Assembly (NCBI RefSeq): GCF_004764705.1
Contig: NZ_SHLX01000005.1
Location: 62,001 to 126,000, forward strand
Direction of reading: 5' to 3'
Origin: Paenibacillus cymbidii
Lineage (GTDB): Bacteria; Bacillota; Bacilli; Paenibacillales; NBRC-103111
DNA length: 64,000 nt
Part shown: positions 40,126 to 49,015 of the stretch, one piece after another
How positions within the stretch are numbered: the stretch's first letter is position 1
Layout: each line of letters starts with the position of its first letter
Translations under genes and position numbers: made by a program
The notes under the pieces: model-generated
What the model saw: the letters and a program-made list of their open reading frames with translations, nothing else
Told to the model about the DNA's origin: nothing
Databases searched by the model: none

Positions 40126-42081
40126 ATGAGCCCGCAACCAATGTCCCAAGCGAAACACCCGCTCGAGCCGCTGCATCCGGCGGAAATCGAGGCGGCGGTA
40201 GCGATCGTCAAGGAGGAAAAGGCGCTTGGCCGGTTCGACCGGTTCGTGTCGGTCATGCTGAAGGAGCCGCCCAAGTCCGTCGTGCTCGAATACGATGGCA
40301 AGGCGCCAATCGACCGCCAGGCGGCGATCGTGCTGCTGAACAATGCCGCCAACGCCGTGTTCGAAGCCGTCGTTTCGCTCGCGCAGCGCAAAGTCGTCTC
40401 GTGGAAGCATGTTCCCGGCGTGCAGCCGACGATCATGCTTGACGAGCAGATTGAGTGCGAGGAAGCGGTCAAGCGCAGCCCGTTGTTCCGCGAAGCGCTT
40501 GCCCGTTTGGGCGACTTCGATCCGGCTCTCGTCATGGTCGACCTCTGGTCGGTCGGTCATTTCGGTGCGGCCGAAGAAACCGAGCTGCGGCTCGCCCGGC
40601 CGTTGTGCTTCCTCAGGGCGGACGCGAAGGAGAACGGCTATGCCCGGCCGCTTGGCATCATGCCGGTCGTCGATTTGAACCGGATGGAGGTCATTCGCGT
40701 AGAGGAAGCCGCCTACTCTTCCATCCCGCCGATGCCCGCGCATTATACGCCGGACCGGATCGGACCGCCGAGGAGCGACATCAAGCCGATTTCGATCACG
40801 CAGCCGGAAGGGCCCGGCTTTACGCTTGACGGCCACCGGCTCCGTTGGCAAAGCTGGGACATGAACGTCGGCTTCAACAGCCGCGAAGGGCTCGTTATCC
40901 ACACGGTCAGCTATGACGATCAGGGCGTCAAACGCCCGGTGCTGTATCGCGGCGCCTTGTCCGAAATGGTAGTGCCGTACGGCGACCCCTCTCCGTCGCA
41001 AAATCGCAAAAACGCCTTCGACAGCGGCGAATACGGCATCGGCCAACTGGCGAACAGCCTCGAGCTCGGCTGCGACTGCGTCGGTTACATCCAGTATCTG
41101 GACGCGGCGATGACGAACAGCAAAGGCGAAGTTGCCGTGATCAAAAATGCGATCTGCATCCACGAGGAAGATTACGGAATCCTCTGGAAACATACCGATT
41201 GGCGCACGAACGAAGTGGAGGTGCGGCGCTCGCGCCGGCTCGTCGTGTCGTCGATTTCGACCGTCGCCAATTATGAATATGGCTTTTTCTGGTACTTTCA
41301 CCAGGACGGCAACATCGAATTTCAAATCAAGCTGACCGGCATCCTGTCCGTCGGCTGTCTGGAGGAAGGAAGCAAGCCCGCATACGGCACGATGATCGCG
41401 CCGGAGCTGTATGCGCCGAACCACCAGCACTTTTTCAACGTGCGGCTCGATTTCCAGATCGACGGCATGAACAATACCGTATACGAAGTCGACACGCTCG
41501 CGGGGGCGCCCGGGCCGGACAATCCGATGAACAATGCGTTCTACGCCCGGGCAACGAAGCTGGCGACCGAACGGGAGGCGATCCGCGACTTCAAGTTCGA
41601 AACCGCCCGCTTCTGGAAAATCGTCAACGACAACGTCAAAAACGGGATGAACGCTTCCGTCGGCTACAAAATCGTGCCCGGCGAAAACTGCTTCCCGTTT
41701 GCGGCGCCGCAATCGAGCGTCATGAAGCGCGCCGGTTTCGCGCAGCACCACCTTTGGGTGACGCCGTTCGACGAAAACGAGATGTACGCCGCCGGCAACT
41801 ATCCGAACCAGCATCCGGGCGGCGACGGCTTGGCGGGCTGGACGCAGCGCGACCGCTCCGTCGACAACACCGATATCGTCGTCTGGTACACGATGGGCCA
41901 CAACCATATCCCGCGTCCCGAAGACTGGCCGGTCATGCCTGCCGCCTATATCGGCTTCCTGCTGAAGCCGGTCGGCTTCTTCGGCGCCAACCCGGCGATC
42001 AACCTGCCGTCGTCGGCCAAAAAGAGCGGCTCCTGCAGCGCCTCCGCCAACAGCTGCCACTCGCAGGCGGGGCACGGATGA
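40126..42081 (+). CDS. Copper-containing primary amine oxidase
   Basis: Oxidises primary amines to aldehydes with release of ammonia and H2O2, using copper and topaquinone made from an active-site Tyr. The 651-residue protein has the three-part CuAO layout. The base Asp is about D326 in QYLDAAM. The topaquinone Tyr is about Y383 in STVANYEYG. Copper ligands are H433 and H435 in NHQHFFNVRLD and a third in GHNHIPRPEDWPVMP (about H594). There is no signal peptide, as in Arthrobacter-type enzymes. The C-terminal tail is Cys/His/Ser-rich. AAAAGGAG 8 nt upstream fixes the start. Its TGA overlaps the start of a small membrane protein gene (ATGA). Confidence 0.95.
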   Translation: MSPQPMSQAKHPLEPLHPAEIEAAVAIVKEEKALGRFDRFVSVMLKEPPKSVVLEYDGKAPIDRQAAIVLLNNAANAVFEAVVSLAQRKVVSWKHVPGVQPTIMLDEQIECEEAVKRSPLFREALARLGDFDPALVMVDLWSVGHFGAAEETELRLARPLCFLRADAKENGYARPLGIMPVVDLNRMEVIRVEEAAYSSIPPMPAHYTPDRIGPPRSDIKPISITQPEGPGFTLDGHRLRWQSWDMNVGFNSREGLVIHTVSYDDQGVKRPVLYRGALSEMVVPYGDPSPSQNRKNAFDSGEYGIGQLANSLELGCDCVGYIQYLDAAMTNSKGEVAVIKNAICIHEEDYGILWKHTDWRTNEVEVRRSRRLVVSSISTVANYEYGFFWYFHQDGNIEFQIKLTGILSVGCLEEGSKPAYGTMIAPELYAPNHQHFFNVRLDFQIDGMNNTVYEVDTLAGAPGPDNPMNNAFYARATKLATEREAIRDFKFETARFWKIVNDNVKNGMNASVGYKIVPGENCFPFAAPQSSVMKRAGFAQHHLWVTPFDENEMYAAGNYPNQHPGGDGLAGWTQRDRSVDNTDIVVWYTMGHNHIPRPEDWPVMPAAYIGFLLKPVGFFGANPAINLPSSAKKSGSCSASANSCHSQAGHG

Positions 42082-42464
42082 GCGGGCCTGCGGCATCCGC
42101 CGCCCCTTCCCGCCAAACCTCGCCCGCGAAGCTGGCGGGAATGCCGCTGCTGTCCGCCGCCGGCATTGCGGCGCTGCACGCGGTTCACCTGCTTGCGCTG
42201 CCGACGATGAGCGCCGGCGCAACCGGCATGGCGAACATGGACATGGGCGAACACGTCCATTCTCACCAGGCCGCCGGAGCATCCGGCATGTCGCTGCTGC
42301 TGGCAGCGCTGGTGCTGGCGAATGCCGCCGGCATCGGCTTCGGCATTCGCACATTAGCGCGAACGGGCGCGCAAAACCGCCATCGTTTCCTTTGCCGACT
42401 GACGGCGTACGTCTCCATCGCCGTCGGGCTCGGCTCGTTCCTGCTGATGTTCGCGCAGCGATAA
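42078..42464 (+). CDS. His/Met-rich small membrane protein coupled to the amine oxidase
   Basis: Protein of 128 residues with no family that I recognise. Three hydrophobic segments are visible: around residues 22-44, 70-92 and 108-125. Between the first two lies a short loop rich in Met and His (MANMDMGEHVHSHQ), a composition typical of copper-handling proteins. Its ATG overlaps the amine oxidase stop codon as ATGA, so the two are translationally coupled. A role in copper supply or membrane placement of the oxidase is an inference from these two facts only. The gene uses the same high-GC codon style as its neighbours. Confidence 0.75.
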   Translation: MSGPAASAAPSRQTSPAKLAGMPLLSAAGIAALHAVHLLALPTMSAGATGMANMDMGEHVHSHQAAGASGMSLLLAALVLANAAGIGFGIRTLARTGAQNRHRFLCRLTAYVSIAVGLGSFLLMFAQR

Positions 42465-42473
42465 GCGAGTCGT

Positions 42474-42596
42474 AATAAGCCATGTTTTACGTCAAAAATG
42501 ACCGCCAGCACGAAAATAGCCAGCGATTTCACTGGCTATTTCGCGCGAATGGAGTAAAAAGAGGGGAATAAGCCATTTTTTATTTTATGGCTTATT
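42474..42596. repeat. Hairpin-repeat cluster D (two units plus a half unit)
   Basis: A left arm AATAAGCCAT without its partner lies at 42474-42483. A full unit lies at 42514-42541 (AAATAGCCAGCGA/TCACTGGCTATTT arms, one mismatch). A unit with a perfect 10-bp stem AATAAGCCAT/ATGGCTTATT lies at 42567-42596. The last arm contains the stop codon of the arabinofuranosidase gene (42592-42594). The spacer CGTCAAAAATGACCG is the exact reverse complement of one in cluster B. The cluster lies between convergent genes. Confidence 0.85.
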
Positions 42597-44115
42597 TTTT
42601 GATAACAACATCATCTTCGCCGGGAACCAGCTCCAGCACCGCAATCGCCATTTTCGGCAGGTTGACGGTCAATGTGCCGCCTTCCGTGCGGAAATCCGCG
42701 AACGGCTGCGGCTTCACGCGGTCCGGCTGATCGAACGTGTTATGCGCATCCACGGCTTCGGCGGCGAGCAGCGTGCCGCGAACGGCGGGCGACTCCATGC
42801 CAACCCCCCGCAGCGTGAGCTCGATCGTTGCGCCGTCCGCGTGCTGCAGGTTGCACACGCTGATGTGGACGCGTCCCTCCTTGTCCCGGGAGGCGGAGAC
42901 GGACACGGCCGGAATGCCCCTCCCGCTGCCGTGGCTGTAAACGCCGGCGTCGTACGTCAGCTCGAGCGCTTCCGCGTCCTGGTGCACCTGGAACAGGTCG
43001 AACACATGATACGTCGGCGTCAGCACCATGTTCTCCCCATCGGTCAAAATGACGGCTTGCAGCACGTTGACCGTTTGCGCGATGTTCGCCATCCGCACCC
43101 GCCCGCTGTGCTTGTGGAAGATGTGGAAGTTGAGCGCCGCCACCATCGCGTCGCGCATCGTGTTCTGCTGGTACAGGAAGCCGGGATTCGTGCCCGGCTC
43201 CACGTCGTACCACGTCCCCCACTCGTCGACGATCAGCCCGACGCGCCGGTCCGGGTCGTAGCGGTCCATAATTTCGCCGTGTTTGGTCAGCAGTTCGTCC
43301 ATGAACAACGTGCGGTCCAGCACGACGAACCATTCGTTCGCCGCGAAGCCGGTTGCGCTGCTGTGCGCCTTCAGCGAGCGCGGATGCGTGTAGAAATGCA
43401 CCGATACGGCGTCCAAATAGCCGGCCGCCTCGCGCATGACGACTTCCATCCAGCGGTAATCGTCGCCGTTCGGCCCGCAGGCGATCCGGTGAATGCGGTT
43501 GTCGCCGTAGTTGCGGACGTAGGTTTGGAACCGGCGGTACAGATCGGCGTAATATTCCGGCCGCATGTTGCCGCCGCAACCCCAGTTCTCGTTGCCGACG
43601 CCAAAATACTTCACCTTCCACGGCTCCCGGCGTCCATTGCCCGCGCGCAGCTCGGCCATCGGCGACTCGCTTTCGCTTGCGGTCGTCAGGTACTCCACCC
43701 ACTCCGACATTTCCCGCACCGTGCCGCTGCCGACATTGCCGTTGATGTACGGCTCGCAGCCGATCAGCTCGCACAACGCCATAAACTCGTGCGTGCCAAA
43801 ATGGTTCGTTTCGGTGACGCCGCCCCAATGCGTGTTGATCATCCGCTTGCGCCGCTCGCGCGGGCCGATGCCGTCCTTCCAGTGGTATTCGTCGGCGAAG
43901 CAGCCGCCGGGCCAGCGCAGCACCGGCACCCGAATCTGCCGCAGCGCTGCCGCCACGTCGTTGCGGATGCCGTTCGTATTCGGAATCGGCGACTGTTCCC
44001 CGACCCAAATGCCTTCATAAATACACCTGCCCAAATGCTCGGCGAAGTGGCCGTAAATATTCCGGTCGATCGTGCTCATGCGCTTGTCGGCGTTGACGAT
44101 GCCGCGATAGGCCAT
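42592..44115 (-). CDS. abfA: GH51 alpha-N-arabinofuranosidase
   Basis: Cleaves terminal alpha-L-arabinofuranosyl residues from arabinan and arabinoxylan oligosaccharides, feeding the araDBA pathway. The protein has 507 residues, normal for GH51. The N-terminal [33 protein letters not shown], the acid/base Glu in [12 protein letters not shown] and the nucleophile Glu in [13 protein letters not shown] are all present. The C-terminal beta-sandwich follows. No signal peptide: it acts inside the cell. ATG 44115 has GGAG 10 nt upstream. It is divergent from an AraC regulator; no AraR-type operator was seen here. The 3' end runs into hairpin cluster D, which supplies the last codons (ending IKK and TAA). 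Confidence 0.95.
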   Translation of the reverse strand: MAYRGIVNADKRMSTIDRNIYGHFAEHLGRCIYEGIWVGEQSPIPNTNGIRNDVAAALRQIRVPVLRWPGGCFADEYHWKDGIGPRERRKRMINTHWGGVTETNHFGTHEFMALCELIGCEPYINGNVGSGTVREMSEWVEYLTTASESESPMAELRAGNGRREPWKVKYFGVGNENWGCGGNMRPEYYADLYRRFQTYVRNYGDNRIHRIACGPNGDDYRWMEVVMREAAGYLDAVSVHFYTHPRSLKAHSSATGFAANEWFVVLDRTLFMDELLTKHGEIMDRYDPDRRVGLIVDEWGTWYDVEPGTNPGFLYQQNTMRDAMVAALNFHIFHKHSGRVRMANIAQTVNVLQAVILTDGENMVLTPTYHVFDLFQVHQDAEALELTYDAGVYSHGSGRGIPAVSVSASRDKEGRVHISVCNLQHADGATIELTLRGVGMESPAVRGTLLAAEAVDAHNTFDQPDRVKPQPFADFRTEGGTLTVNLPKMAIAVLELVPGEDDVVIKK

Positions 44116-44244
44116 ATCAGCTCAGCTCCGTTTCTCCAAATGGAATGCCTGCCCAAAGTATAGCGGCTTGTGCGGCGGCGAACCATCCATTATACTGTCT
44201 GAAAACTGACCTATCGTGCTTTTTCGAAAGAGGGAGGGAACTTC

Positions 44245-45111
44245 ATGATCCGGCTGCTCAGCTGCGGCTACCACTATGTGCACCGCGACGGCATTGTCAT
44301 CGATCGACCGACCGGAGCCGGCAACTACGCGTTCGTCCTGTTCAAGAGCGACGCCGAAATCGTGGTGCGCGGCCACGGCGCCGCCGCAAGCAAAAACTCG
44401 TTCATCCTGTTCCAGCCGTCCACGCCGCATCTGTACCGCGACGCGGAGCCTCCGTTCGTCAACGACTGGTTTCATTGCGAAGGCGACGAGCTCGCCCCCT
44501 TTTTGGCGCGGCTGCGCTTCCCTCTGGACCAACCGGTGCGGGCCGCCGACCCGTCCGCCATTTCGCGCTCCATCATGGACATGCAAAACGTCCACCGCAT
44601 GGGCGGACCGCTGCGGGAAGAAATTGTCGACCTCGACATTCGTTGTCTGCTGGCCAAATTGAGCGACTGGCAGCAGCGCGCGCCGCTTCCCGAAGCGACC
44701 GACCGCTATTTCCGCCCATTCGCCGAACTGCGGACACGGCTGTACAGTGAACCGCAAACCCATGTCACCGTCGAATCGCTTGCTGCCGGCGTCAATTTGA
44801 GCAAATCGTATTTTCAGCACCTGTACAAAGATTTGTTTGGCTGCTCGGTCGTGCACGACATGATTCAAGGCCGGCTGGAGCAGGCCAAATATTTGCTGCG
44901 GAGCAGCTCTTATTCGGTTGCCGCGATCGCCGACATGTGCGGATACGACAACGACACGCACTTCATGCGCCAGTTCAAAAAATTCGTCGGCGTAACGCCG
45001 AGCCGGTTCCGGAAACCGGACCACTCGGCTCTGGCCGCGCCTTCATACCCGCCCGGCCTTACTCCTTCACCTGCTTCGCATACCTCACCGCATGGATCGC
45101 GACGCGAATGA
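44245..45111 (+). CDS. AraC-family regulator divergent from abfA
   Basis: Regulator of 288 residues. An N-terminal cupin-type sensor (NYAFVLFKSDAEIVVRG, FILFQPSTPHLY) is followed by two helix-turn-helix motifs near the C-terminus (LAAGVNLSKSYFQHLYKDLFG and IADMCGYDNDTHFMRQFKKFVG with VTPSRFRK). AGGGAGGG 6 nt before ATG 44245 supports the start. The frame runs about 30 residues past the normal end of the family (SPASHTSPHGSRRE) and overlaps the end of the opposite-strand UbiB-type pseudogene by 53 nt. Position suggests control of the arabinofuranosidase. Confidence 0.87.
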   Translation: MIRLLSCGYHYVHRDGIVIDRPTGAGNYAFVLFKSDAEIVVRGHGAAASKNSFILFQPSTPHLYRDAEPPFVNDWFHCEGDELAPFLARLRFPLDQPVRAADPSAISRSIMDMQNVHRMGGPLREEIVDLDIRCLLAKLSDWQQRAPLPEATDRYFRPFAELRTRLYSEPQTHVTVESLAAGVNLSKSYFQHLYKDLFGCSVVHDMIQGRLEQAKYLLRSSSYSVAAIADMCGYDNDTHFMRQFKKFVGVTPSRFRKPDHSALAAPSYPPGLTPSPASHTSPHGSRRE

Positions 45112-45916
45112 GCAGGACCGCGCTGATGAGCAAACCGGCGTAACCGAATACGGCCACCAGATCGAATTCGTCCCGGGCGCGGCCGCCGCTCAGATGAAGC
45201 AGCCCGATGGAAATGCCGCCGAACGCCGTCCCGACAAAAGCAAGCAGCGCTTGCGTGATCCATTTTGTCGCGAACGAGGCGCTGGCCTTGTCGGCGAACA
45301 AGCTGGCCCTGACCGCAAACTCGCCTTTCTCCAGCATCGCGCCGAGATGGTCGAGCCGCCGCGGCAGCCGGCGCATGACGGGAAGCAGCTCCAGCAGCTC
45401 GTTCGTCGCCGTTTGCTTCAGATCGTCGCCCGCGCCGATCGGCAGAAATGCTGCCGCATGTTCGCGGGTAAACCGGCGGGACTCGTCCATCAGACTGAAC
45501 GAAGGGTTCAGCTGCGCCATCGTCCCTTCGAGCGTAAGCAGCGATCGAAACGCGCCGGCAACGTTCGGGAAAAATGACAGCCCGAATTCGGCCATCAGCC
45601 GAAACAGCCCTTGCACGAACGCTTCCGAACTGCCGGGCACACGATGCGCATGCGCCGTCTGTACAAGCAGTTGGCTGAGCGCTTGCTCCAGCCGTTCCTG
45701 CTCGAGCTCCCGTTTCGGCTCGACCAGCTGCGCCAGCGCGTCCGCGATCACATAAGCGTTGCGCTGCTCGAAGCCGTACAGCAGCCGCTTCAAGGCGTCC
45801 TGCTGCAGCGTGCCGAGCCGGCCGACCGAACCGAAATCGAGCAGCGCGGGAGTACCGTCCTGCAAAATGTATACATTGCCGGGATGAGGATCGGCGTGAA
45901 AAATGCCCTGGATGAA
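45059..45916 (-). pseudogene. Truncated UbiB/ABC1-type atypical kinase
   Basis: The frame encodes the C-terminal half of an AarF/ABC1/UbiB-type kinase. The catalytic loop FHADPHPGN, the metal-binding LLDFGSVG and two C-terminal membrane helices (ALLAFVGTAFGGISIGLL; VFGYAGLLISAVLLIRVA) are intact. The N-terminal half, including the KxGQ motif and the nucleotide-binding Lys, is absent. Going upstream, an in-frame TGA (45917-45919) is met right after FIQGIFH, and the sequence beyond no longer resembles the family. The break coincides with the start of an AT-richer stretch. A shorter product could start at ATG 45865 but would lack the catalytic His-Asp loop. I therefore call it a pseudogene. Confidence 0.75.
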
Positions 45917-46131
45917 TCAATCGTCCAGCAAGGCCGAAAACTCGCCGCCGATAAGCGGTCCGTAGCCAAGGTGAGCATTCCACCGATATCTTCTCCGATA
46001 GGGCAGGATAACGGGACCGACTTGGAATCCTTTACGGTTCGGTCGCCCTTAGGGGAAGCCCAGCCGTCAGCTTGGAGATTTTGCAGTAACGCCGTTAGTT
46101 ATCGTATCCGATCTGCACGGAGAAGTCTTTC
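45917..46131. other. Breakpoint region beside the broken kinase
   Basis: About 215 nt without a convincing gene. On the minus strand a short open frame reads into the TGA at 45917-45919 (it contains VGPVILPYRRRYRWNAH and GEFSALLDD) but lacks a normal start codon. It looks like a remnant of another coding sequence joined to the kinase fragment. No transposase or target-site duplication was seen. Confidence 0.4.
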
Positions 46132-46482
46132 TTATTGCGATTGACCCGATTCATTATGACGATTCCAGTCGCCGATATGAGCAAGGTCCATACATTCTAT
46201 ATGATTGCTCGTTTCCCGGGTTCCCAGCTTCTGAATGAGAGCATAAATGTTTCTTAACGTTTCGTCGTACCCGTCGTTATCGGGATCGATATGGTACGGA
46301 ACACCCGCGGCATGGGAACGAAGGAACGATCCGTTATCGAATTCCGCTTTCATCTCAAACAGTTCCTGCAATTGATCGAGTTCGTCCTGCGTAGCCTCAA
46401 TTTCGAATTCATAAGCAGCATCGCCCTGATTTTCCATAATGGTTCCGGATTGCACCGAAACGTAGTATTTTCGTCTATCCAT
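46132..46482 (-). CDS. Conserved small protein of unknown function
   Basis: Soluble acidic protein of 116 residues. It starts MDRRKYYVSVQSGTI, has an EFEIEATQDELDQLQELFE stretch and a C-terminal AHIGDWNRHN segment. The pattern resembles a small conserved Bacillales family of unknown function, but I cannot name it. ATG 46482 is 7 nt after AAAGGGGG; an upstream in-frame GTG is less likely. It follows the small membrane protein gene by 14 nt on the same strand, so they probably form a pair. Base composition is lower in GC than the flanking regions. Confidence 0.65.
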   Translation of the reverse strand: MDRRKYYVSVQSGTIMENQGDAAYEFEIEATQDELDQLQELFEMKAEFDNGSFLRSHAAGVPYHIDPDNDGYDETLRNIYALIQKLGTRETSNHIECMDLAHIGDWNRHNESGQSQ

Positions 46483-46496
46483 TTGTAATCCCCCTT

Positions 46497-46778
46497 TCAC
46501 CAATAAAAATAAAAAAGCAATGCACTCCCAAGCACGACAAATATCGGGAACAACACATACATGATCAGTATCGGATTGGCCAGAATGGGATGTTTGGTCG
46601 TCGTTTTATTCAAGCCTTCGTCAAGCTCACGGTTTTGTTGTCTCCGAATCATCACAAAGGACGAGACCAAACTGAATGCAACGACAACGGCACATATCAC
46701 AATCAAGTATGGGGACACATGAGTTTCCGCCTTTTCCTTGGAATAATCGTCGCTTATGTTATTCCATCGTCTCAGCAA
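46497..46778 (-). CDS. Small two-helix membrane protein
   Basis: Protein of up to 93 residues with two membrane helices (YLIVICAVVVAFSLVSSFVM and ILIMYVLFPIFVVLGSALLF) and a charged cytoplasmic loop between them. No family recognised. The start is uncertain. TTG 46778 has no close ribosome binding site. An ATG at 46811 with AAGGAGG upstream is in frame but is followed by a TAA after six codons, so the 5' end may be damaged. It lies 14 nt upstream of the 116-residue protein gene, in the AT-richer region. Confidence 0.5.
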   Translation of the reverse strand: MLRRWNNISDDYSKEKAETHVSPYLIVICAVVVAFSLVSSFVMIRRQQNRELDEGLNKTTTKHPILANPILIMYVLFPIFVVLGSALLFYFYW

Positions 46779-46872
46779 ATTTATACTGTCTTAACTCCGC
46801 AAGGACTTCATTTAAGGAAGCCTCCTTTCGGAGTCCAATCAGGACTTGGCCGGATCCTTTTACGTTTGTGCT
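46759..46872 (-). pseudogene. Short coding remnant upstream of the small membrane protein
   Basis: A 37-codon open frame with plausible protein sequence (VLIGLRKEASLNEVLAELRQ, then KFAETME and TAA) but no ATG, GTG or TTG near its beginning. It overlaps the first codons of the two-helix membrane protein in another frame. It could be the end of a lost gene or a small protein with a rare start codon (CTG or ATT after AAAAGGA). Confidence 0.3.
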
Positions 46873-46927
46873 TTATCCGCGAATCTGTGCTCATAACCGT
46901 AAGCCATCAGTTATCGATTATTTTTTG

Positions 46928-46945
46928 AATATCATTTATGATATT
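46928..46945. promoter_or_regulatory. 18-nt palindrome upstream of the oxidase gene
   Basis: AATATCATTTATGATATT is perfectly symmetrical (8-nt arms, 2-nt centre) and lies 62 nt before the start of the cytochrome oxidase subunit I gene. It could be an operator for a redox or metal regulator. No known consensus was matched with confidence. Confidence 0.45.
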
Positions 46946-47007
46946 TCAGCTTAGATATGGTCATGATAGCTAGAAATAAACATCTTTGAAACATGGAGGT
47001 AATTACG

Positions 47008-48918
47008 TTGGGACAGACTTATACGGTGAAGAAATACAGCGGACTCATGGATTGGATCACAACGGTAGACCATAAGAAAATCGGAATTCTCTATTTCCTC
47101 GCCGGCGGCATTTTTTTCCTTGCGGGAGGTTTGGAAGCGATTTTGATCCGGATTCAGTTGCTTTATCCAGATCAGCACATCTTCATCGGCGGAACTTTCA
47201 ACCAATTAACTACCATGCATGGAACGACCATGATTTTCCTGGCAGCCATGCCGTTGATCTTCGGATTTATGAATGCCATCGTTCCTTTACAAATAGGGGC
47301 CCGCGACGTAGCGTTTCCCTTTTTAAACTCTCTTGGTTTTTGGCTTTTCGTCGCCGGCGGCGTTCTGCTGAATGTCAGCTGGTTTTTGGGAGGAGCGCCG
47401 GACGCCGGTTGGACAGCTTACCCCCCGCTCTCGTCGGATACATACAGCGGCCACGGCCTCGATTTCTATGTGCTCGGTTTGCAGATTTCCGGGATTGGTA
47501 CGCTAATCGGGGGTATCAACTTCATGGTCACAATCATCAATATGCGCGCGCCGGGTATGTCGTTTATGAGGATGCCGCTTTTCACATGGACGTCCTTCGT
47601 CACTTCCGTACTAATTCTGTTTTCTTTCCCTGCCTTGACCGTAGGTTTGGTCGAATTGATGTTTGACCGCTTGTTCAGCGGCAACTTTTTTGAAGTGGGC
47701 AAGGGCGGTAACACGCTCCTTTGGCAGCATGTGTTCTGGATCTTCGGTCACCCCGAAGTGTATATCCTGATCCTGCCGGCTTTCGGCATCATTTCAGATG
47801 TCGTCAGTACGTTCTCTCATAAACGATTATTCGGCTACAGCTCGATGGTGTTCGCAACTGTCCTGATCGGATTTTTGAGCTTCATGGTTTGGGCTCACCA
47901 TATGTTTGCAACCGGCCTGGGTGCTGTGGCGAACTCGATCTTCGCGATTGCGACGATGACCATCGCCGTACCTACCGGAGTTAAGATTTTTAACTGGCTG
48001 TTCACCATGTGGGGGGGGCAAATCCGTTTTACGGCAGCCAACCTGTGGGCAGTCGGGTTTATCCCGACCTTCGTCCTGGGCGGTATTACAGGCGTAATGT
48101 TGGCCATTGCGGCCGCCGACTTCCAGTATCACGATACTTATTTTGTTGTCGCTCATTTCCATTACGTTATTGTCGGTGGCTTAATATTCGGCATGTTTTC
48201 CGGTTTCTATTACTGGTGGCCGAAAATTTTCGGACGCATGCTGAGCGAAGGTCTTGGAAAACTTCATTTCTTAATGTTCTTTATTGGCTTCCATCTGACG
48301 TTCTTCCCGCAGCACTTCTTGGGATTGATGGGCATGCCGCGTCGTGTATTTACATATTTGCCTGGCGAAAGATTGGGGACAGGCAATTTTATCAGTTCGA
48401 TCGGTGCGTTCTTGATGGGCGTGGGCATGGTCGTTTTTCTGATCAATATTATTCTCACTTCTTTGAAGACAAGAAATGCTGCTGCAGATCCTTGGAACGG
48501 ACGTACGCTAGAATGGGCGATTCCATCGCCGGCGCCAGAATACAACTTTAAGCAGTTGCCTCTCGTCCGTGCTCTGGACCCGCTCTGGAAAGAGAAATCC
48601 GCCGGCAACAAAGAAATGACGCCTGCCGAACCGGTCGGATCCATCCATATGCCGTCCGCTACAAAGCTGCCGATCTTGATGGCGTTCGGATTGTTCATTG
48701 CCGGTTTTGGTTTTATGTATGCCAAATACGATTTTGGCGACGATGGGACTGATGTCCACATAGCTTTCCTGGATATAATCTTCAATTATTATGTCATTTC
48801 GATTGCCGGGATCGGGATCACGCTCGTTTGCATGTTGCTTCGTTCGGTTTACGACGATCACGGCTGGCATATCGAGCCGGATGAGCAGGAAGAGATTTAT
48901 CCCGCCAATTCAAGATAG
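47008..48918 (+). CDS. ctaD: Cytochrome c oxidase subunit I (caa3 type, orphan)
   Basis: Catalytic heme-copper oxidase subunit of 636 residues with 14 or so membrane helices. It begins with the family-typical KKYSGLMDWITTVDHKKIG. Heme a ligand His is in NQLTTMHGTTMIF; the CuB His and cross-linked Tyr are in FWIFGHPEVYI; two further CuB His in WAHHMFATG; heme ligands in VVAHFHYVIVGG. The start is TTG 47008, 7 nt after GGAGGT; ATG 46993 lies inside that site. Subunits II, III and IV are missing on both sides, so it must partner with subunits coded elsewhere or act as an alternative subunit. It lies in the AT-richer segment and is followed by a 56-residue membrane protein gene. Confidence 0.92.
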   Translation: MGQTYTVKKYSGLMDWITTVDHKKIGILYFLAGGIFFLAGGLEAILIRIQLLYPDQHIFIGGTFNQLTTMHGTTMIFLAAMPLIFGFMNAIVPLQIGARDVAFPFLNSLGFWLFVAGGVLLNVSWFLGGAPDAGWTAYPPLSSDTYSGHGLDFYVLGLQISGIGTLIGGINFMVTIINMRAPGMSFMRMPLFTWTSFVTSVLILFSFPALTVGLVELMFDRLFSGNFFEVGKGGNTLLWQHVFWIFGHPEVYILILPAFGIISDVVSTFSHKRLFGYSSMVFATVLIGFLSFMVWAHHMFATGLGAVANSIFAIATMTIAVPTGVKIFNWLFTMWGGQIRFTAANLWAVGFIPTFVLGGITGVMLAIAAADFQYHDTYFVVAHFHYVIVGGLIFGMFSGFYYWWPKIFGRMLSEGLGKLHFLMFFIGFHLTFFPQHFLGLMGMPRRVFTYLPGERLGTGNFISSIGAFLMGVGMVVFLINIILTSLKTRNAAADPWNGRTLEWAIPSPAPEYNFKQLPLVRALDPLWKEKSAGNKEMTPAEPVGSIHMPSATKLPILMAFGLFIAGFGFMYAKYDFGDDGTDVHIAFLDIIFNYYVISIAGIGITLVCMLLRSVYDDHGWHIEPDEQEEIYPANSR

Positions 48919-49015
48919 ACGAACGTCACGCAAACCTGAGACAATCGATTAAACAACAAATCTGGCATGATTTAACAAAAACAACTTTCAATATTTATAA
49001 GACGGTGAAATCACT

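Noticed and set aside
40090..42483. 797-codon minus-strand open frame opposite the amine oxidase
   Set aside because: Low-complexity Arg/Ala-rich translation antisense to a gene with complete catalytic motifs.
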